From positions 620,001-684,000 of the forward strand of contig NZ_VTHB01000001.1 in NCBI RefSeq assembly GCF_009729205.1: DNA of 64,000 bases, in the 5' to 3' direction. The notes beneath the pieces were generated by a model. That model searched no databases, was not told where the DNA came from, and saw only the letters and a program-made list of their open reading frames with translations. A program made the translations under genes and the position numbers. This document shows positions 44,730-53,349 of the stretch, piece after piece. Origin of the DNA: Mycobacteroides sp. CBMA 271 (GTDB lineage: Bacteria > Actinomycetota > Actinomycetes > Mycobacteriales > Mycobacteriaceae). Each line of letters starts with the position of its first letter. Position 1 is the stretch's first letter.

Positions 44730-45670
44730 CCGATGCCCGTTGCCCCGTCTATGTCGTCGAGGAACCTGTGGGTGGCATCGGAAATCCGTTCCGGAAACTC
44801 GCCGTTCAGCGCGTGCGATGCGTCGTCCCACACCTCGACCCGAGCACACGGCAGTAGTTCTTGCGCCCGCGCAGCGGCACGCGCCGGGCGGTGCACGATG
44901 CTGCGCCCGGCGATCACCGCGAGAGTTGGCACCCGCAGCCCGCGCAACTGCTCATCATCGAAGGGACGCGGGGTTGGTAGATACATCGCAAAATCCCGCA
45001 TACCGGAGGAGATCAGCGTGGCCTCGGGTACGGACTCGTCAACCGGTTCCCCTCCAGAAATCCAGCTCAACAAGCGATTTCGGAGCCATTGCGGCATTCC
45101 GGGGATGATCGAACCGAGGGATACCACGAGCATCTTCCAGGTGACGGGCGCGAACGTCATCGCCGGGTCAAGCAGAGTCAGCGAAGCGAGGCGATTAGGG
45201 TACCGAACTGCGTGATTGACGGCGTTCCAACCACCAATCGACAGGCCCAGCACATGGACGCGATCCAGGTCGAGTTCATCGAGCGCATCCTCAAGCCACG
45301 CGGCCTGATCCTCAGCGTCGGCGATCGCCTTGCGCTGCACGCTCATCCCGGCCTCCCCAAGCAGGTCCAGGGTGTAGACGCTACGCCGCGCAACAAGCGA
45401 TGCCAGGTTGGCGCGCCACAGAGGTGTCGATGCATTGCGGCCCGGAAGCAGCACCAACGGAGCGCCAGCCGCCGATCCGAATCGGTACACACGCACCATC
45501 CCGAACCGCGTGTCAACGTCGGCCGAAAAGACCGGCGCAGGCAGGTCGTTCATTCCGCGCTGGTACGCCTGCACAAACCTGCCGAATGCCGCCTTATCCC
45601 TGAAATGGCCCAGTTTCTCAGCAGCCCAATGTTTTCCGATGCGATGCTCAGGTACCTCGACAGGGTTCAT
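44726..45670 (-). CDS. Alpha/beta hydrolase
   Basis: A 314-residue soluble hydrolase. The oxyanion-hole strand is LVLLPGRNASTPLWRANL, the nucleophile elbow VHVLGLSIGGWNAVNHAVRYP (Ser in GLSIGG), and a late Asp/His pair falls in VIAGRSIVHRP and EVWDDASHALNGEFP. The N-terminus (HRIGKHWAAEKLGHFRDKAAFGRF) is typical of a mycobacterial hydrolase group. Substrate unknown. It sits between glmS (21 bases) and nnr (4-base overlap), so it is part of the same operon. Confidence 0.82.
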   Translation of the reverse strand: MNPVEVPEHRIGKHWAAEKLGHFRDKAAFGRFVQAYQRGMNDLPAPVFSADVDTRFGMVRVYRFGSAAGAPLVLLPGRNASTPLWRANLASLVARRSVYTLDLLGEAGMSVQRKAIADAEDQAAWLEDALDELDLDRVHVLGLSIGGWNAVNHAVRYPNRLASLTLLDPAMTFAPVTWKMLVVSLGSIIPGMPQWLRNRLLSWISGGEPVDESVPEATLISSGMRDFAMYLPTPRPFDDEQLRGLRVPTLAVIAGRSIVHRPARAAARAQELLPCARVEVWDDASHALNGEFPERISDATHRFLDDIDGATGIG

Positions 45671-45691
45671 GACCGTGGCCCACAGCCAGCG

Positions 45692-47557
45692 CTATTCGAC
45701 GGTCACCGATTTGGCCAGGTTCCGAGGCTTGTCCACGTCATACCCGCGAGCCTGCGCCACCGCGGCGGCGAACACCTGCATCGGAATCGTGGACAACAGC
45801 GGTTGGTACAACGTCGACACGGCCGGAATCTCGATGAGATGGTCCGCGTACGGCCGAATCGTCTCATCGCCCTCTTCGGCGATGACGATCGTCCGTGCCC
45901 CGCGGGCCTGAATCTCACGAATGTTGCTGAGCAGCTTCGAATGCAACAGCCCCATACCCTTGGGCGACGGCATCACCACGATGACCGGCAGTCCCTCTTC
46001 GATCAGCGCGATCGGCCCATGCTTCAGCTCTCCGGCGGCGAAGCCCTCGGCGTGCATGTACGCCAGTTCCTTGAGCTTGAGCGCACCTTCGAGCGCGACC
46101 GGGTAGCCGACATGGCGCCCCAGGAACAAGATGCTGGAGGACTGCGCATACTGCCGGGCCAGCTCGGCCACCGGATCCATCGCATCGATCACCCGCTGGA
46201 TCAACTCCGGCATGGCCTCCAGCTCGTGGTACTCACGAGCCACCTCGTCGGGGTACTTGGTCCCGCGCGCCTGCGCCAGGGCGAGGCCCACCAGGTAATT
46301 GGCTGTCACCTGCGCCAGGAACGTCTTCGTCGCGGCGACACCGATCTCCGGACCGGCGCGCGTGTACAGCACCGCATCGCACTCGCGGGGAATCTGCGAA
46401 CCGTTGGTATTGCAGACCGCCAACACCTTCGCCTTCTGCTCCTTGGCGTGCCGAACCGCTTCCAAGGTGTCCGCCGTCTCACCCGACTGCGAGATGGCGA
46501 CGACGAGGGTGCTGCGATCCAAAACCGGGTCACGGTACCGGAATTCGCTCGCGAGCTCGATTTCCACGGGCAGCCGCGTCCAGTGCTCAATGGCGTACTT
46601 GGCCAGCAGACCCGAGTGAAATGCCGTACCGCAGGCCACCACGAACACCTTGTCGATATCGCGCAGCTCCTGATCGGAGAGGCGCTGCTCGTCGAGCACT
46701 ATCCGGCCAAGGTCGAAGTGCCCCAACAAGGTATCGGACACCGCCGTCGGCTGTTCGGCGATCTCCTTGAGCATGAAGTACTCGTAGCCGCCCTTTTCCG
46801 CGGCCGACAGGTCCCAATCGATAGTGAAAACCCGAGCATTGTCAGTGTCGTCATTACCATCGAAATCGGTGATCTGATAGCCGTCCGCGGTGATCACGAC
46901 AACCTGGTCCTGCCCCAATTCGACAGCTTCCCTGGTGTATTCGATGAACGCCGCGACATCTGACCCGAGGAACATCTCACCCTCGCCGACACCGACGACC
47001 AGCGGGGTGGACCGGCGGGCTGCCACGATGGTGCCCGGATCGTCCGCGTGGGAGAACACGAGTGTGAAGTGCCCCTCCAGACGTCGCACCACGGCCTGCA
47101 CCGACGCCACGAAGTCGCCGGCGGTGTCGCCCGATTCATACTGCCGAGACACCAGGTGCACGGCCACTTCGGTATCGGTGTCACTGGCGAACTCGACCCC
47201 GGCGGCCTCCAGCTCGGCGCGCAATGCCGTGAAGTTCTCGATGATGCCGTTGTGCACCACTGCGACCTTGCCGGTCGCATCGCGGTGCGGGTGGGCGTTG
47301 CGGTCGGTGGGGGCACCGTGGGTGGCCCAGCGGGTGTGCCCCATCCCCGTCGTCGCGGCGAACGATTCGCCCGATTCTGCGATCGCCGCCTCCAGGTTGG
47401 CCAACCGCCCTGCCCGTCTCTGCACCGCGAGACCGCCGCTGCCGTCGACCAGCGCCACACCGGAAGAGTCGTAACCCCGGTATTCGAGCCGCCGCAGCGC
47501 CTCAAGGACGACACCAAGAGCGTCCCGATGGCCGACGTACCCGACAATTCCGCACAT
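45692..47557 (-). CDS. glmS: Glutamine-fructose-6-phosphate aminotransferase GlmS
   Basis: A 621-residue enzyme giving glucosamine-6-phosphate from fructose-6-phosphate and glutamine, the first step to UDP-GlcNAc. Catalytic Cys-2 follows Met (MCGIVGYVGHRDALGVVLEALRRLEYRGYDS), so the ATG at 47557 must be the start. The glutaminase domain has TGMGHTRWATHGAPT, and two SIS sugar-isomerase domains contain VACGTAFHSGLLAKYAIE and FLGRHVGYPVALEGALKLKELAYMHAE. It ends DKPRNLAKSVTVE, the family end. It leads the long minus-strand run to 36393; glmM, the next enzyme of the path, is at 53346. Confidence 0.97.
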   Translation of the reverse strand: MCGIVGYVGHRDALGVVLEALRRLEYRGYDSSGVALVDGSGGLAVQRRAGRLANLEAAIAESGESFAATTGMGHTRWATHGAPTDRNAHPHRDATGKVAVVHNGIIENFTALRAELEAAGVEFASDTDTEVAVHLVSRQYESGDTAGDFVASVQAVVRRLEGHFTLVFSHADDPGTIVAARRSTPLVVGVGEGEMFLGSDVAAFIEYTREAVELGQDQVVVITADGYQITDFDGNDDTDNARVFTIDWDLSAAEKGGYEYFMLKEIAEQPTAVSDTLLGHFDLGRIVLDEQRLSDQELRDIDKVFVVACGTAFHSGLLAKYAIEHWTRLPVEIELASEFRYRDPVLDRSTLVVAISQSGETADTLEAVRHAKEQKAKVLAVCNTNGSQIPRECDAVLYTRAGPEIGVAATKTFLAQVTANYLVGLALAQARGTKYPDEVAREYHELEAMPELIQRVIDAMDPVAELARQYAQSSSILFLGRHVGYPVALEGALKLKELAYMHAEGFAAGELKHGPIALIEEGLPVIVVMPSPKGMGLLHSKLLSNIREIQARGARTIVIAEEGDETIRPYADHLIEIPAVSTLYQPLLSTIPMQVFAAAVAQARGYDVDKPRNLAKSVTVE

Positions 47558-47627
47558 AGCCCACCAGGGTAGTTCAGTTCCTGCAACGGTCGCGCAACGC
47601 AAGCATCCGATCGGCTACGGTCATGCC

Positions 47628-48494
47628 ATGGCGAGTACCCGCACGCTATTCAAAGCCCTGACCCGCCGCGGTCCGCATCAGGTCCTGCGCGGCGACCTGG
47701 CATTCGCGGGCGTGACCGGTGTGGTCTACACACCGGAATCCGGGTTCAATCTGCCCGCCGTGGCGTTTGGGCATGACTGGCTGACCGGCACGGATAAGTA
47801 TCGGAAGACCCTCGAACACCTCGCCTCCTGGGGAATCGTCGCGGCGGCGCCCGACACCGAGAAGGGGTTGATCCCGTCACATCTGAACCTGGCGGCGGAT
47901 TTGGCCACAACGCTTGAGATAGTGACCCGGGTACGTCTTGGTGACGGCAAAATCAGTGTGCACCCCACCAAGCTCGCGCTCGCGGGCCACGGTCTGGGCG
48001 GCTCCGCCGCGGTGTTCGCCGCAACCCGGCCACCGGCGTTGGTCGACAAGAAAAATCGGCCGGTGAGCGCCAAGGTCGTCGTGACACTGTTTCCCAGCGC
48101 GACCCAGCCACCAGTAGAGAACAACGCCGCCGGGTTGACCATCCCCGGGCTTATCGTCACCAGTACCGATGACGTTCAATCGTTGCGATCCAATGCCGCA
48201 GCTCTGGCGCAGGCGTGGCCGGGTGTCGACCTGCGGAACGTCACGAAGGCGAAGTCCAGCGGATTACCCGAACACAGCTGGCTGCGCAGGTTTGTTGGCC
48301 TCGGCGGATCCCATCGGACCACCCAACGCAACACCCGAGCACTCCTGACCGGGTACCTGCTGTTCCAGCTCACCGGCGATAAGCGCTATCGCGACTTCGC
48401 TGATGCGACCGCCGAACTGCCGAACACCTCGCTGCCCGACGGCGCCGAAATGGACGTCAGCGAGATCGATCGCGTGCAGTCCCTGCTGAGGTAA
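47628..48494 (+). CDS. Alpha/beta-hydrolase fold protein without nucleophile (Rv3438-like)
   Basis: A 288-residue protein with the fold of dienelactone hydrolase/PET-hydrolase-like enzymes: strand AVAFGHDWLTGTDKYRKTLEHLASWGIVAAAPDT, helix, then the elbow LALAGHGLGGSAAVFAA. In place of GxSxG it reads GHGLG, so the nucleophile serine is a glycine. Catalytic Asp/His candidates (VTSTDDVQSLR, LPEHSWLRRF) are partly kept. It is probably non-hydrolytic or works differently. It is the orthologue by place of Rv3438, divergent from glmS with 70 bases between. Confidence 0.8.
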   Translation: MASTRTLFKALTRRGPHQVLRGDLAFAGVTGVVYTPESGFNLPAVAFGHDWLTGTDKYRKTLEHLASWGIVAAAPDTEKGLIPSHLNLAADLATTLEIVTRVRLGDGKISVHPTKLALAGHGLGGSAAVFAATRPPALVDKKNRPVSAKVVVTLFPSATQPPVENNAAGLTIPGLIVTSTDDVQSLRSNAAALAQAWPGVDLRNVTKAKSSGLPEHSWLRRFVGLGGSHRTTQRNTRALLTGYLLFQLTGDKRYRDFADATAELPNTSLPDGAEMDVSEIDRVQSLLR

Positions 48495-48776
48495 CTACCG
48501 TGTCCACCGCTGCCAGCGGTACACGTCGTCCTCTTCCATCCCGGATTCAGTGAGCTGGATCTGCAGCGGCAGACGAAGCTCGTCGGCAGGTTTCACAATG
48601 CGTGGTGGCCCAAACTCCTCGCTGGGGTCGTAGTGCTCCCCGAACGCAATTGGCGCGGGCGCCTGCCGTTCGGGCGGGATCTCGCCGCGCGCCGCGTCGG
48701 CCTCGTCGCGCAGTTGTCCGAGGGTGCTCTCGAAATCCGAGACGATCCCCGCGAGCGCATCGGTGATATCGATCAT
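48495..48776 (-). CDS. Small acidic protein encoded with a T7SS substrate
   Basis: A 93-residue acidic protein. A helix (DALAGIVSDFESTLGQLRDEADAARGEI) comes first, then a Pro-rich stretch, and an end with DVYRWQRWTR. It has no signal peptide or membrane segment and no family that I recognise. It starts by ATGA overlap with the stop of the WXG100-like gene at 48773, so it is the last gene of that operon. Small soluble proteins in this place are often chaperones or secretion partners; this is only inference. Confidence 0.65.
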   Translation of the reverse strand: MIDITDALAGIVSDFESTLGQLRDEADAARGEIPPERQAPAPIAFGEHYDPSEEFGPPRIVKPADELRLPLQIQLTESGMEEDDVYRWQRWTR

Positions 48777-50338
48777 CGCCCGGCCTTCGGCAGTTCGTCC
48801 GCAGCGATCTCACAGGGAGTCTCACCGGCGTCAGTCCCCGTGGCCTGCGGCTGTGCGGGCGGGCGCTGCTGTGGAGGCTCGGTGTGCTGTTGAGCCGCAG
48901 GAGGAGGCGTCACCGGTGACATTTGGGCTGCTGGCTGCGCCGGTGGGGTGCTGGCAGTGGAAGGAGGGACTGATCCGAGCGGTGTCGAGCCCAATGGTGT
49001 ACCCGGAACCGTCTGGCCCGGAGTTGCCGGGGTGGCAGCGTCCAGTCCACCAGCACCCGCTAGCTGAATACCGGGACCGGACGCAGGCTTGCCATCGGTC
49101 GCGAATGTCCCTCCGGCGTCCGAACGTGCCTCGTGGATCGCCGCCTCCTTGGCCGCGGCCATCTTGGCGTCCGGATCCGTGTCCTTCTTGTCCGACTTGT
49201 CCGCAGCCTCGTCGGCCTTGCCGTCGAACTTGTCCTCCGGCTTGTCGTCGCCTGGCCCGTGCTCGCCGCCCATCTGGTCAAACGGGATGTTGGACAGGCC
49301 CTCGGTAATCGCACTGACAATTCCACTCGCCGCCTGACCGATGGACGTGAGTGCACCGGTCAACGCGCTGGTCATTCCACTGACCATCTGGCTGGGATCC
49401 ATACCTTGACCCTGACCCTGCTGCTGGCCGGGCGTCTGGCCAGCATTTGGGCCGCCTTGGCTGTAATTACTCATCCCGGATGCAGGGGTCGCGGACCCCT
49501 GCACGCCCCCGGTGTTGGTTCCGTGTCCGGTACTGGCGCCTGACTTGCCGTCGCTACCAACGGATTCGTCTGGAACACCGTCCCGGTTCTTGTCCTCAGG
49601 CTCCTTCTTGCCGTCCCGGGGGTTGCCCTCGGGATCCACGTCCCCAGAGTCGTTCGGCAGCTTGAATCCCGGTGGCAGGTCCTCTTTCAGCCCGTTGATC
49701 AACGCGTCATACGCCTGACCAAACTTGTCCTTCGCGTTCTGCATTGCGGGCAGCCACTGGCCCTCGATGTTGTTCTTGACATGCGGGCCGATCTTGTACT
49801 CGTTGGTCTCGTCCGCTTCCGGCTTGTCGCCCGTGCCGTACTTGTACGTCGCGACCGCCGCATCGAAGTGCTGCCGGTCGGGCGTCACCAGATCATCGAC
49901 GTTTGTCGTCGCTTCCGTTTTCAGGCCGGCAAGTTTGTAGAGGGTTTCTCGCAGTCCGTCGAGGCCCTTCGACACCTGCGTGAACTCGTTGGACACTGCC
50001 GCCGCGGTGGCGTTGTGATTGGTGAGGAAGTCGTTGGCGGCTTGTGATCCGTCGCCCTCCCAGAATCCCATCAGTTCTTTCAGTTGCCCGCGCTGACGCT
50101 CGACGGCCGATGTCATAGTGGCCGCGGCCGTCTTGAACAGCTCAAGGTCGCCGCCGAGCGTGTGTAGGTTCAGCCCCGCATCCATGTCGTACACGTCGAA
50201 CAACTTGCCCGGTCCGGCGATTTCCCCCGTGATCGCGGCACCGTGGCCCTGGACCGCGGCGAGCGTGTACTCCTGAGAGTTCGCAAGCGCCTGCATGCCC
50301 TCACTGCGGAGCGACTCGATGTCGTAGTTGTTAGCCAT
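48773..50338 (-). CDS. Type VII secretion substrate with disordered C-terminus (Rv3439c-like)
   Basis: A 521-residue protein. The helical N-terminal domain (about residues 1-150) resembles WXG100/ESX substrates, with a WEG turn (LKELMGFWEGDGSQAANDFL). A second helical part (about 160-230) follows. The long Gly/Pro/Gln/Asp-rich low-complexity region with SQGGPNAGQTPGQQQGQG and a Pro/Ala/Thr tail is without clear fold, as in Esp-type proteins. The ATG at 50338 overlaps the partner gene's stop by 8 bases. It is the place-orthologue of Rv3439c. Predicted to be exported by a type VII system with the partner; there is no enzyme motif. Confidence 0.75.
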   Translation of the reverse strand: MANNYDIESLRSEGMQALANSQEYTLAAVQGHGAAITGEIAGPGKLFDVYDMDAGLNLHTLGGDLELFKTAAATMTSAVERQRGQLKELMGFWEGDGSQAANDFLTNHNATAAAVSNEFTQVSKGLDGLRETLYKLAGLKTEATTNVDDLVTPDRQHFDAAVATYKYGTGDKPEADETNEYKIGPHVKNNIEGQWLPAMQNAKDKFGQAYDALINGLKEDLPPGFKLPNDSGDVDPEGNPRDGKKEPEDKNRDGVPDESVGSDGKSGASTGHGTNTGGVQGSATPASGMSNYSQGGPNAGQTPGQQQGQGQGMDPSQMVSGMTSALTGALTSIGQAASGIVSAITEGLSNIPFDQMGGEHGPGDDKPEDKFDGKADEAADKSDKKDTDPDAKMAAAKEAAIHEARSDAGGTFATDGKPASGPGIQLAGAGGLDAATPATPGQTVPGTPLGSTPLGSVPPSTASTPPAQPAAQMSPVTPPPAAQQHTEPPQQRPPAQPQATGTDAGETPCEIAADELPKAGR

Positions 50339-50627
50339 CAAACCTCGCTGTGTTCTTCGCTTCACGATCGGCGTAGCTTTGCGCCGTCACACGGAGATCG
50401 TTTGCTATCGCGGTGTTGGCGCGATACCACTCCTCCAGATGGGTCACCACATCGCGTAGCCCGCTGTTGACCTGCCCGCCGTGCGCTGCAAACGCCTGCC
50501 CGGCCGAGCTGGCCCCAAAAGACAGTCCGCGCAGCTGATTGATGACTTTCTGCAGCTCATCGGCCACATTGTCAAACTCACCTGCGACTGCCTGGACACC
50601 AGCGATGTCGATCCTGGTTTTTCCCAT
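50331..50627 (-). CDS. EspC-like type VII secretion partner (Rv3440c-like)
   Basis: A 98-residue helical protein of the WXG100/EspC kind: IDIAGVQAVAGEFDNVADELQKVINQLRG, an SF-GAS turn, and VNSGLRDVVTHLEEWYRANTAIANDLRV with YADRE near the end (YxxxE/D export motif). The ATG at 50627 is 6 bases after the -10 of the promoter at 50634-50671, so the mRNA is probably leaderless. It overlaps the substrate gene by 8 bases. It is the place-orthologue of Rv3440c and likely co-exported with its partner. Confidence 0.78.
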   Translation of the reverse strand: MGKTRIDIAGVQAVAGEFDNVADELQKVINQLRGLSFGASSAGQAFAAHGGQVNSGLRDVVTHLEEWYRANTAIANDLRVTAQSYADREAKNTARFDG

Positions 50628-50633
50628 ATTGAC

Positions 50634-50671
50634 TACGATGGGACCACATCGATTCCGGTTCCATCTTTTTC
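50634..50671 (-). promoter_or_regulatory. Shared ECF-type promoter, copy upstream of the Rv3440c-like gene
   Basis: Read on the minus strand: GAAAAAGATGGAACC, then GGAACC as -35 (50662-50657), 17 bases, and ATCGTA as -10 within CCATCGTA (50641-50634), 6 bases before the ATG. The same 38-base plan with identical spacing lies upstream of the esxU-like gene (59994-60031). GGAACC is a typical ECF-sigma -35; SigM is the leading candidate because it governs esxU/esxT in M. tuberculosis. Confidence 0.75.
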
Positions 50672-50733
50672 GCAGATTCTTTGGGAGGCGGCTAGTCTTC
50701 CCGTTCAACCACTTGGTCGAGTAGGGTCGGCGC

Positions 50734-51771
50734 ATGCGCATTGGAACCACACTGAGCTACGCCGGCGGATTCACTGAGGTAGTCGACGAGCTCGCTGAGC
50801 TGGAAAAAGTCGGGCTCGATATCGCGTTCGTCGCCGAGGCCTACTCATACGACGCGGCGAGCCAACTGGGGTATCTGGCCGCCAAGACCTCGACCGTGAA
50901 ACTCGCGTCGGGGATCTTCCAGCTATACACCCGCACCCCCACCCTGCTCGCCATGACGGCAGCTGGACTCGACTATGTGTCGGACGGCCGGTTCGTGCTC
51001 GGCATCGGCGCATCAGGACCGCAGGTCATCGAGGGATTCCACGGCGTCAAGTACGACGCTCCGCTGGGCCGCACCCGCGAGACTGTCGAGATCTGCCGCA
51101 AGGTGTGGCGCCGCGAACGCCTCGAGTTCGAGGGCAAGTACTTCACCGTGCCGCTGCCGCCCGAGCAGGGCACCGGCCTGGGCAAGGCCCTGAAGCTGAT
51201 CAATCACCCGATTCGCGACCGCATTCCGGTCCTCATCGCCGCGCTCGGCCCCAAGAATGTCGCCCTCACCGCCGAGATCGCCGAGGGCTGGCAGCCCATC
51301 TTCTTTCTGCCCGAGAAGGCCAATGACGTCTGGGGCGAGTCCCTGGCTGCGGGCAAGGCCAAGCGCGACCCCTCACTCGGCGAGCTTGAGGTGTACGCCG
51401 GACCCGCTCTCGCGATCGGTGACGATGTCGAGGCGCTGTACGGATTCGTGAAGCCGAGCCTTGCGCTGTACATCGGCGGCATGGGGGCCAAGGGCAAGAA
51501 CTTCTACCACAACCTCGCGACCGCCTACGGGTTTGGCAAGGAAGCCGACACCATCCAGGAGCTCTACCTGGCGGGCAAGAAGGCCGAGGCAACCGACGCG
51601 GTGCCCGACGAGCTGGTCCGGAACGTTTCACTCATCGGACCGAAGAGCTTTGTCGCCGAACGGGTTGCGGCCTTCAAGGAAGCGGGAGTGACCACCCTCA
51701 ACGTGGCACCCCTCGCCGCCGATGCGGCAGGACGCATCAAGCATGTCGAGGCGCTGCGCGAACTGCTCTGA
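50734..51771 (+). CDS. LLM-class F420-dependent oxidoreductase
   Basis: A 345-residue TIM-barrel protein of the luciferase-like monooxygenase superfamily, F420-dependent type. Marks are MRIGTTLSYAGGFTEVVDELAELEKVGLDIAFVAEAYSYDA, IASG-type strand TVKLASGIFQLYTRTPTLLAMTAAGLDYVSDGRFVLGIGASGPQVIEGFHG (the GxGxSGP loop), and RIPVLIAALGPKNVALTAEIAEGW. It resembles Rv3520c-type proteins. F420H2 use is inferred from the group; the substrate is unknown. It stands alone, divergent from the T7SS operon and 60 bases before the PhoD gene on the same strand. Confidence 0.85.
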   Translation: MRIGTTLSYAGGFTEVVDELAELEKVGLDIAFVAEAYSYDAASQLGYLAAKTSTVKLASGIFQLYTRTPTLLAMTAAGLDYVSDGRFVLGIGASGPQVIEGFHGVKYDAPLGRTRETVEICRKVWRRERLEFEGKYFTVPLPPEQGTGLGKALKLINHPIRDRIPVLIAALGPKNVALTAEIAEGWQPIFFLPEKANDVWGESLAAGKAKRDPSLGELEVYAGPALAIGDDVEALYGFVKPSLALYIGGMGAKGKNFYHNLATAYGFGKEADTIQELYLAGKKAEATDAVPDELVRNVSLIGPKSFVAERVAAFKEAGVTTLNVAPLAADAAGRIKHVEALRELL

Positions 51772-51831
51772 TTCGCGCACCGTTCACATTGCGTTCGACG
51801 CGCGTTTTCCCGCTGCCCCGAAGGTAGTGGG

Positions 51832-53349
51832 ATGACCGCTGTCCCGCGCCGCACCGTGTTACGCGCCGCCCTGCTGGGGCTCGCAGTGGCTCCGGCTGCG
51901 GCATGCGGACCGGCGCTGGTGACGACGCGCCCGAGGCTGACGCATGGCGTTGCGAGCGGGTTCCCGCGCAGCGACGGGGCGGTGATCTGGGCCCGTTCGG
52001 ATCGCCCCGCCACCATGATCGTCGAAACCGCTGGTACCGAACGGTTCTCGGACGCACGGCGTTTCACGGGGCCAGCGCTTACCCCCGAGTCCGACGGGAC
52101 CGGGCGGCTGCGGCTGACCGGCCTGCCCGCCGACACCGAGGTGCATTACCGGGTCACGCTGGACTCGGACGGCACGTTGAGTGAGCCGGTCATCGGCGTC
52201 TTTAGAACGGCGCCGTCGACGGCGCGCGATGTGCGGCTGATCTGGTCAGGCGACGTGGCCGGACAGGGTTTCGGAATCAATCCGGATGTCGGAGGGATGA
52301 AGGTCTTCCGCACCATGGCGGATCGAAACCCACACTTCTTCATTCACAGCGGCGATACCGTCTACGCGGATGTGCCGATACCGGAGACGCTGACATTGCC
52401 CGACGGTCGGATCTGGCGAAATCAGGTGTCGGAGGCGAAAAGCGCTGTTGCGCAAACACTCGACCAATACCGGGGTCAACACGCCTACAACCTCACCGAT
52501 GCCAACTATCGGTACTTCAACGCGCACGTACCGCAGGTTGTGCAGTGGGATGACCACGAAGTGGTCAACAACTGGTATCCCGGCGAGGTCCTTGACAGCG
52601 ACAAATACTCCGAGAAACGCGTCGACGTGCTGGCGGAGCACGCGCACCGCGCGTTCCATGAATGGCAGCCGCTCGAAGCCCGCGAGGCGGTGGACGGCCG
52701 GGTATACCAACGAGTCTCATACGGACCGCTGCTCGACGTGTTCATCCTCGATATGCGCAGCTACAAGGACCCCAACTCCCCCAACCGCCAACAGTCTGGC
52801 GCCATCCTCGGCGCCCGACAGACCGAATGGCTGATCGACGCCATGGCCTCCTCAACGGCCGTGTGGAAGGTCGTGGCCAATGACCTGCCACTGGCGCTGG
52901 TGGTGCCCGACGGCAAGGTGAACTTCGAGGCGGTCGCCAACGGTGACAACGGCACCCCGCTCGGACGCGAAACCGAACTGGCACATATCCTCTCGCAACT
53001 CAAGGCGCGACAGGTGCGCAATGCGGTGTGGTTGACAGCCGATGTGCACTACACCGCCGCGCATGAATACTCACCCGCGCGTGCCGCCTTCACCGACTTT
53101 GACCCGTTTTGGGAATTTGTGTCCGGACCGCTGCATGCGGGCGCCGGCGACGAGAAGCCCTTGGACGGAACGTTCGGACCGCGAGCAGATTTCGTGCACG
53201 CGACATCCGACGGCGGCAAGCGGTCACCGCTGGACGGATTCCAACACTTCGGACAGATCGACATTGACGGCGGCAGCGGCGACCTGACGGTGACCCTGTG
53301 CGATGCCGCGGGCGCCGCGCTCTACACCCGCACGCTGACGCGAGCCTAG
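51832..53349 (+). CDS. PhoD-family phosphatase lipoprotein
   Basis: A 505-residue metallophosphoesterase of the PhoD/alkaline phosphatase D kind, hydrolysing phosphate esters or teichoic-type polymers with Ca/Fe. The N-terminus has a twin-arginine ([12 protein letters not shown]) and a lipobox-like AAAC (Cys-25), so Tat export and lipid anchoring are both possible. The mature part has the metal motifs [37 protein letters not shown] and [14 protein letters not shown]. Its stop overlaps that of the convergent glmM by 3 bases (CTAG). Confidence 0.88.
   Translation: MTAVPRRTVLRAALLGLAVAPAAACGPALVTTRPRLTHGVASGFPRSDGAVIWARSDRPATMIVETAGTERFSDARRFTGPALTPESDGTGRLRLTGLPADTEVHYRVTLDSDGTLSEPVIGVFRTAPSTARDVRLIWSGDVAGQGFGINPDVGGMKVFRTMADRNPHFFIHSGDTVYADVPIPETLTLPDGRIWRNQVSEAKSAVAQTLDQYRGQHAYNLTDANYRYFNAHVPQVVQWDDHEVVNNWYPGEVLDSDKYSEKRVDVLAEHAHRAFHEWQPLEAREAVDGRVYQRVSYGPLLDVFILDMRSYKDPNSPNRQQSGAILGARQTEWLIDAMASSTAVWKVVANDLPLALVVPDGKVNFEAVANGDNGTPLGRETELAHILSQLKARQVRNAVWLTADVHYTAAHEYSPARAAFTDFDPFWEFVSGPLHAGAGDEKPLDGTFGPRADFVHATSDGGKRSPLDGFQHFGQIDIDGGSGDLTVTLCDAAGAALYTRTLTRA

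Noticed and set aside
43404..45215. 603-codon frame antisense to nnr and the hydrolase
   Set aside because: Mirror frame across a gene overlap; no motif.
45089..46963. 624-codon frame antisense to glmS and the hydrolase
   Set aside because: Spans two real genes on the other strand and reads as low-complexity His/Arg/Gln sequence.
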